Notes under the pieces: generated by a model
The model's database searches: none
What the model was told of the DNA's origin: nothing
Seen by the model: only the letters and a program-made list of their open reading frames with translations
Position numbers and translations under genes: made by a program
From: Allium sativum
Lineage: Eukaryota; Streptophyta; Magnoliopsida; Asparagales; Amaryllidaceae
Direction of reading: 5' to 3'
Length of the DNA stretch: 64,000 nucleotides
Assembly: GCA_030737875.1 (NCBI GenBank)
Contig: CM060923.1
Location: forward strand, 36,820,501 to 36,884,500
Part shown: piece by piece, positions 58,551 through 64,000 of the stretch
Layout: each line of letters opens with the position of its first letter
Position numbering within the stretch: position 1 is the stretch's first letter

Positions 58551-60002
58551 TTGAAAATCTAATCTTTGTATAAACGAAAATCGTCTCTCCTATTTTAAAA
58601 ACAATGTTAATTTTATTTTTTAAAAAAAAATGCAAACTTTGTTTTCACAAGCAAATTCAATTTTGTTTTCCTAAAATCTAATACATTAAATAATTAAAAA
58701 AAATAAACTAAGAAACACTTACAGCGAGAAAAAAACTGAGGGGCGTCACCGTTCGACCGGGGGGGGGGGGGGGTTCTGACGTGGCCGGAGGCGGAGGAGC
58801 TCTGGCACTGGGACGATGCAGTGGTGGTAGCGGCTTCGATGCGGTGGCTAGGGATGGTGGCGGATTGGGATTATCGTCAGGGGGGCGCGAGTTTCAGAAA
58901 GGAGAAAGAGGAAGGAGGGGAGGCGGCTGTCGATCGACGCAGTGGCGTCGCTGAGGGGGGGCGCGATCGTCGCTTGTCGTGAGGAGGAGGTGGTTGGCGG
59001 TCGAGCGATTTAGATTTAGGTTTTTTTTTTCCATTCTGAAACGGGATTGAAAAATAAGGGGGGGGGGTATGGTTGACCGGTTAAAGGAAGGAAAGTTTTT
59101 TTTTCTTTTTTTTTATTTAATTGTTTTGTTTACAAAAATGTTGACTTTTTATTTCGACCTCGAAACGAGGCCCACCGCCTGTCGTCCATAGCTAATTACC
59201 CCCATTCCGAACACAATGGGATATGTTACATAGGCCAATTCGATCGTTACGACCTGGTTTCGCTGAATTGACATTTAAATCATTATACTGTATTTTAAAC
59301 GTACATTTCGAATTACCAGGGTCACATACTAACTCTATAAATCTCATAAAAATATTTTCTAGCTTCGTATTGACGATACGGTCCTAACAAAACTAGTTTC
59401 GTCGAATTCTGAGACCGTTGGAAAAATGGCCAATTTCCAGTCGATTAAAATCAATTGAAACTGGTCAAACGCGTTTTCCTTTGCCACGCTCACATATTGA
59501 ATCGAAAAATTATGAAATTTGGAATCTAGAAATAACTTAACATCACGGACCCAACAAAACTGGTTTCGTCGAAATCCGAGGTCGTTTGCAAAATGTCCAT
59601 TTTTAAGGGCCTGAATTCCATAGCGACTATTCAGAATTTTCAACTGGACATATCTTTTGATTCCCGCTATGAAATTTCGATTATTCGGATTCGTTGGAAA
59701 GATATTATCAATTAGATTCCATTATTTTTGGTTTCACTAAAATCCGGATTGTTTTGCACCCGGCACATTCAATTGAAGTTTGAAATCGAATTATCGAACT
59801 ACCGCGCCATTTTCAATTCTATTTATAATTATATATAATTATTTATATTCTAATGACGACGTATATAAATATATACGTGGAATTCAATTCTAAACATTTT
59901 TCTCGTCGATATTATTTAAAATAATCTATTTTAAATAATCAAAATTCGCTAAAATTGCCAAAATAAAAATTTTAAACTGGCCCAGATTTTCGGGTTGTTA
60001 CA

Positions 60003-60007
60003 CGATC
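60003..60007. repeat. E3 target-site duplication, right
   Basis: CGATC against CGAAC on the left. The E2 LTR sequence continues directly after it ('gacgattcatgtttcg'). Confidence 0.7.
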
Positions 60008-61497
60008 CTGACGATTCATGTTTCGAAGAATTTCGACTTAAATTGAGTTTTATATACTCAATTGAAGTTCGAAATACCAATTTACGAACTGTCGTGCAGC
60101 GGCAAACTCGTTTTAATTATATTTAAATATAAACGTTGAACTCTGTTAATTTAAATTTCAATCTCGTTCTAATATATAATTTAATATGTATTAAATCTAG
60201 TTTTCAAATCCAACTGAATATTTCTGATTATCTCTAATTGTCGATTATTCATTACTCGGCTATAAATTTATTAATAACTCAATTTGCTATATTAAATTCC
60301 AATTCCCTTTATAAATAAATTATTTATAAAACTCGATATAATCGAATACTGATTATAAATCTTTAGATTTATCTCAATTCCATTTATACTTTGAATTCCA
60401 GAATAACATCCGTCATCCCCTTTTTGAAACGATTTCCAATTCATTTTTAAATTCATACTTGAATTTAAACTCCTAAATTATCTAATGATAATTTATCTTA
60501 CTAAATTTAGAAGAGTTGTTTATAAATTTAACTTCCTTATTTTATAATTTAAACAAATTTCCATTTCAAATCCATTTGAGACCCAATTCTTATTCTGGAA
60601 TATTTTATCGATTATAACTTATATACGTATATATAAACAATGAATCTATTTTCACATTTAAATTTAAACTCCTATTTAACACAATTCTAATATCTTTTCT
60701 TGAAATACCTTATTTAAATAAATTCGATTTAATCAAATTCAAATCGGAAATCCAAACGGATTTATTTAATTTAGTTTACATTCTGAGTATCAGAATGGAT
60801 TTCATCATTTTCTATTTAAAACAATTTTAAATTCTTATTTTAAATTCACATTTTAATTTAAATTTCCTAAATATCCAAATGATAATTTTTCCCATTTCAT
60901 TTATCAACACCGTCTATAAATCCACTTCAATTCCCTGCATTATCCAATAAAAATTATTCCACTTTATTTATAAACACCGTTTATAAATTCACTTCACACA
61001 TTATCTAATTTATATACATCGTTTACAAATTCAGTACTTGTTTTTATTATTCAAAACAAGTTAATATTACCTATCACATTCGAAATTCAATTTTCAATTT
61101 TAGAAAAATAGATTTTCCCTTTAAATCTCAAAAACCTTTTTCAAGGTATTTTTATAAACCAACATTCAGGCCCCAGTGATATTTAAACACCCCAAAACAC
61201 TCAATTATCAATCACAGGTTTTCTAACACATCATATATGATAGTATATATGAAACAAACAAATACTAATATTTTTGAGGAATCCTGTTGGATCCCTCCAA
61301 CCTGTTTTCCTGCATCCACAAACGTTAGCTAACATAAATAATACCCATCCTGCTTTGTGGCAGGACATCGCGGTATAGAGGTCATCCACTATCATATTTT
61401 GGGGTGTATAAGGTCATCCGCTAATGATACTACGGGCATCCACTAATGGTACTGCGGGAAATATCCAACCACCAATATATATATATATATATATATA
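60003..61497 (-). repeat. E2 5' LTR, second segment
   Basis: Resumes the E2 LTR after E3 and aligns with about 38155-39640 of the left copy, including the 'catccgctaatg' cluster at 61360-61460. It ends in a (TA)n tract where the next insertion lies. Confidence 0.88.
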
Positions 61498-62950
61498 TTG
61501 GATAAACTGTTAAGAAAAGCAGGTACAAAAACATTACCTTCTAGAGGGTGTCGCACTTCCGAGCTTCTTCTAGCACTGCGTCTCAGAAAAGTAACACCAG
61601 AAGAACCTATCACTTCTTTGCCTTTCCTGGATTTCGTTGGAGCAACAACCACCGCATGGCCAACCTCAGAAGCATGCACATCAAGTCCAGATTAGTGCTC
61701 CACTGGAAAAGCTTCACCTGTACCCTAAACATTCGAATTGTCAAAAGCTACTTCAACCGCAGTTTCTTCCTCCACATCAGAAAGAACTGTCTTATCATGC
61801 TTAGAATGAATATTCTCATCATCAATATTAGACAGAGCAACAAAGGGATTAGATGAAGACGTCCATCCAACTGAGCCTCCAGACTTCTTTAAAGTTCTCT
61901 TTGGTTTCCAAACTTTTAGAAGACCTTCTCTATCTTTCCTGAATACCTGATTCTTGAAATTAGCTGGTTCAAAAGAGCCATTAGGATCACCCAAGAATTG
62001 ACAAACCTCCACCTCATGATAAGATCTCCTAGTGAAAATCTTTATTAGTGAAGGAATGTGAATCGGAAATGGGATAGCAACTTCAACATGCAGATAAGAA
62101 AAATCAGCAACACCCCAAGCATTTTCTTGCAAATGAACAACCCTACCCACTTTCGAAAAGATAATCTTCACCATCTTAAGGTTTCTGAATATAATAGGAA
62201 GATTCTTTAAAGTAATCCATACAGAAACCACACCCTTCGGTTTTGCATAACCACAGCCAAGGCTCCATGGACGAATGTTAAGGGTACCATGATCAGACGA
62301 AATAGAATAGAAATCACCCAAGAAAAAGTCTCTAAGAAACTTTACCACAAATACATTCCCCGGTTTCTTCACCTTCCACTCCCAAGCGTGAAGTTAATAA
62401 AATTACTTCTTCAGAGCCTGTTCAACATGATTAATAGAGAACTCGCCAGAATAAATCAAAATTGTTGACCAAGAATTGAAGCGTTGAACATCATCATTTG
62501 AAAGAAGCTCCGAAAGATCGATTTCATTACCGCCAGCCATTTTTCTTTGAGTATTCTCTGTTTAAGAAAAAGAAGAACACTGATAACATTTATGTCTAGT
62601 CTTTTTGCATTTAAAATAAACAATCGGATTTCTGCACTCTTTGATCCAATGGCCAGCATCTCCACACCGATAACATTTTTTTCTGCAATTTAATATTGCT
62701 CAAATTATCATAATATGAAGAGACTTTGTGCACAGGTGTCGATGAAATCGGTTTCTCGATCTCTGGGGCTGGATTTTTTAATAATATTTCTTTAAAAGAA
62801 TGCACATGAGGGTTCTCAGAATTAGATGATGCATGTGTGAATTTCAAATCGGATTGAATAAAATTCAAAGCGGATCTGACCAAAGTCTTGATGCCATTAA
62901 TGAACACAACGGAAGAAGAAGAAGCGGACGCCATTTTTGGAGGAATCCCT
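61498..62950 (-). mobile_element. Insertion carrying a LINE ORF1-like gene
   Basis: About 1.45 kb absent from the left E2 LTR, lying between two (TA)n tracts that join into one in the uninterrupted copy near 39640. There are no terminal inverted repeats and no poly(A) tail at the 3' end of the coded strand. The target duplication cannot be told from the TA repeat. Content is the zinc-knuckle ORF listed next, with no reverse transcriptase. It could be a truncated LINE, a captured gene fragment or an unrecognised element type. Confidence 0.65.
61725..62934 (-). pseudogene. Zinc-knuckle and DUF4283-like protein (LINE ORF1-like), broken
   Basis: The minus-strand start ATG is at 62934 (MASASSSSVVFING). 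A serine/proline-rich N-terminus is followed by a CX2CX4HX4C knuckle, CYRCGDAGHWIKEC (about 62680-62635), and a degenerate second one (CKKTRHKCYQC). Next comes a short segment starting MAGGNEIDLSELL. Last is 62372-61725, with LNIRPWSLGCG, VVSVWITLKNLPIIF and a GRVVHLQENAWGVADFSYLHVEV stretch typical of DUF4283-type domains in plant retroelement proteins. Frame changes (a T7 run at 62676-62682) and stops near 62565 and 62400 break it. Such proteins bind nucleic acid in LINE particles. The knuckle precedes the DUF4283-like part, the reverse of the usual order I know. Confidence 0.65.
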
Positions 62951-64000
62951 ATATATATATATATATATATAATAACCACAAATACCAATCCTAAATTACT
63001 AATATATTTTTAAAATAGCCACAATAATATTTTATTACATCCAAACAGCCGTCAAACATCATATAAAAATTATTTAAAATAAAAATTCGTTATAATAAAT
63101 TTATAACAAACCAGGGAGTGAATTTACTCATAGTGATTTTTAATTGCAACCACTCCTAGCTCGAATAACTCATAGTCATGGACTAGCCCGTCTAATTTTC
63201 ATGCTTTCTGATCCTTGCATAATTTAAAGCACACATTATTTAAATCAATGATATTTTTATTTAATTAATTTAATGGAAAATAAAGATAAAAATCTAAGCT
63301 TTCCTTAATTTCACACTCAAGTTGTTAGTTTACAATTTAATTCCGATACTAGCTAACTATATAGGGCGGTGCCAATTTCCCTAAATCGGTTACTAATTGT
63401 ACAAATTATTTTCCCTATAAAATTTTGAATTTCAAAATAAATATATACCTTATTGCAACGATTTATTAGGTCAGCCCCATATTTCATACTTCCTGAATTA
63501 CTCCTTAGCAATTCGATCAACACACTACCCACAAACTCAATACGGAAATATATTCCATCAATCTCGACAACAGTGAACTTACAACCACGATAGTAGACCT
63601 AATAATCACCATCAATCTTTGCACCAGCAACCATCTGATTGTTCTCCCATGCCCATACACGCTATTCCACAACTTCCACCCTTACTGGAACAAACATCGG
63701 CTCTTCTGCACCCATTAACATCGTGATTTTATTTTCTCTTTCATTCAACCCCGGCTACATGATATCAAGTCATGGTATAGATCGCGACTTTCACATACGA
63801 CTCCAGGAATTTGAAAACTCGAATCCACCGTGTTTACCTCAAACAGCATTTCCTCCCATTCGCGACTCCATCCTCCAAGCGTCGAGCGTTGCTTTTCCCA
63901 AAAAGGCAAATCCAAAGTTGCATGCTTCCATTCTAACGCGATTACTAGAAATCATGATTTGTATTATCATCTCTTCTCCCGTTTCCACTAAGCCAAATAT
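62951..64000 (-). repeat. E2 5' LTR, third segment (runs off the window)
   Basis: Aligns with about 39665-40710 of the left copy. Another 1 kb or so of LTR is expected to the right, followed by a TTATC-like duplication and the rest of the copia element. Confidence 0.88.

Larger units (their letters stand above)
45744..60002 (-). mobile_element. E3: complete 14.3-kb long-LTR, short-internal retrotransposon
   Basis: Two LTRs of 6578 and 6642 bp enclose 1039 bp of internal sequence with PBS and PPT. Element-strand ends are TGTAACAACCCG...TTTTTACA. The LTRs are nearly identical over their whole length, differing in scattered bases and repeat-copy number, so the insertion is recent compared with E2. 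It splits the right LTR of E2, whose sequence resumes at 60003. Internal length and content exclude gag-pol, so it must depend on another element. It is related to E2 by ordered LTR blocks and leader structure, but is not the same family at the nucleotide level. Confidence 0.9.
53361..60002 (-). repeat. E3 5' LTR (right copy)
   Basis: 6642 bp, colinear with 45744-52321. The chief difference seen is two extra 34-bp units. Others are single-base changes and homopolymer lengths (15 versus 17 G). Confidence 0.92.
35224..64000 (-). mobile_element. E2: long-LTR, short-internal retrotransposon (incomplete on the right)
   Basis: The left LTR is 35224-41745 (6522 bp) and the internal region is 41746-42849 (1104 bp). 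The right LTR starts at 42850 and, after two later insertions are set aside, still runs at the window edge. A PBS and polypurine tract identify the minus orientation. The internal region shows no gag or pol. LTR starts and U5 blocks resemble those of E1, so I infer a non-autonomous chromovirus relative. It sits in a copia gag gene; the 5 bp on the left are TTATC, and the right duplicate is out of view. Confidence 0.85.

Overview
The window is nuclear DNA of a flowering plant, almost certainly a eudicot. It is AT-rich, holds one intron-bearing host gene, and is otherwise filled with nested plant transposable elements. No CRISPR array, bacterial operon or organelle gene is visible. I could not identify the species, and I saw no rRNA or tRNA gene.

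Layout. 1-1640: retroelement LTR-like DNA with a tandem array. 2351-4026: hAT-like element. 4320-5455: the main coding exon of a plant PP2A phosphatase activator (PTPA), the only host gene I recognise. 5456-16576: intergenic DNA with a decayed Harbinger-type Myb/SANT ORF and two diverged copies of a dispersed repeat. 16582-27269: a complete, minus-strand, Tekay-like Ty3/gypsy chromovirus (called E1 here), with 2.7-kb LTRs, a 5-bp target-site duplication, PBS, PPT and a broken gag-pol. One of its LTRs carries a hAT-type MITE. 27275-34615: low-information DNA with two MITEs and a hAT element that itself contains a Mutator-type MITE. 34616-35223: the 5' end of a Ty1/copia element.

35224 to the window end: the copia gag is split by a very large minus-strand LTR element (E2). 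Its right LTR is split by a related element (E3, 45744-60002) and again by a zinc-knuckle/DUF4283-like ORF1 insertion (61498-62950).

E2 and E3 are the most unusual content. Each has LTRs of about 6.5 kb but an internal region of only about 1.04-1.10 kb with no recognisable coding, while keeping a tRNA-iMet PBS and a polypurine tract. Their LTRs share U5-side sequence blocks with the autonomous-type element E1. Their leaders next to the PBS carry a hairpin whose stem base pairs change in a compensatory way between E2 and E3. This suggests parasitic elements with a structured RNA, moved in trans by a chromovirus such as E1. The transfer in trans is inference; the structures are read directly from the sequence.
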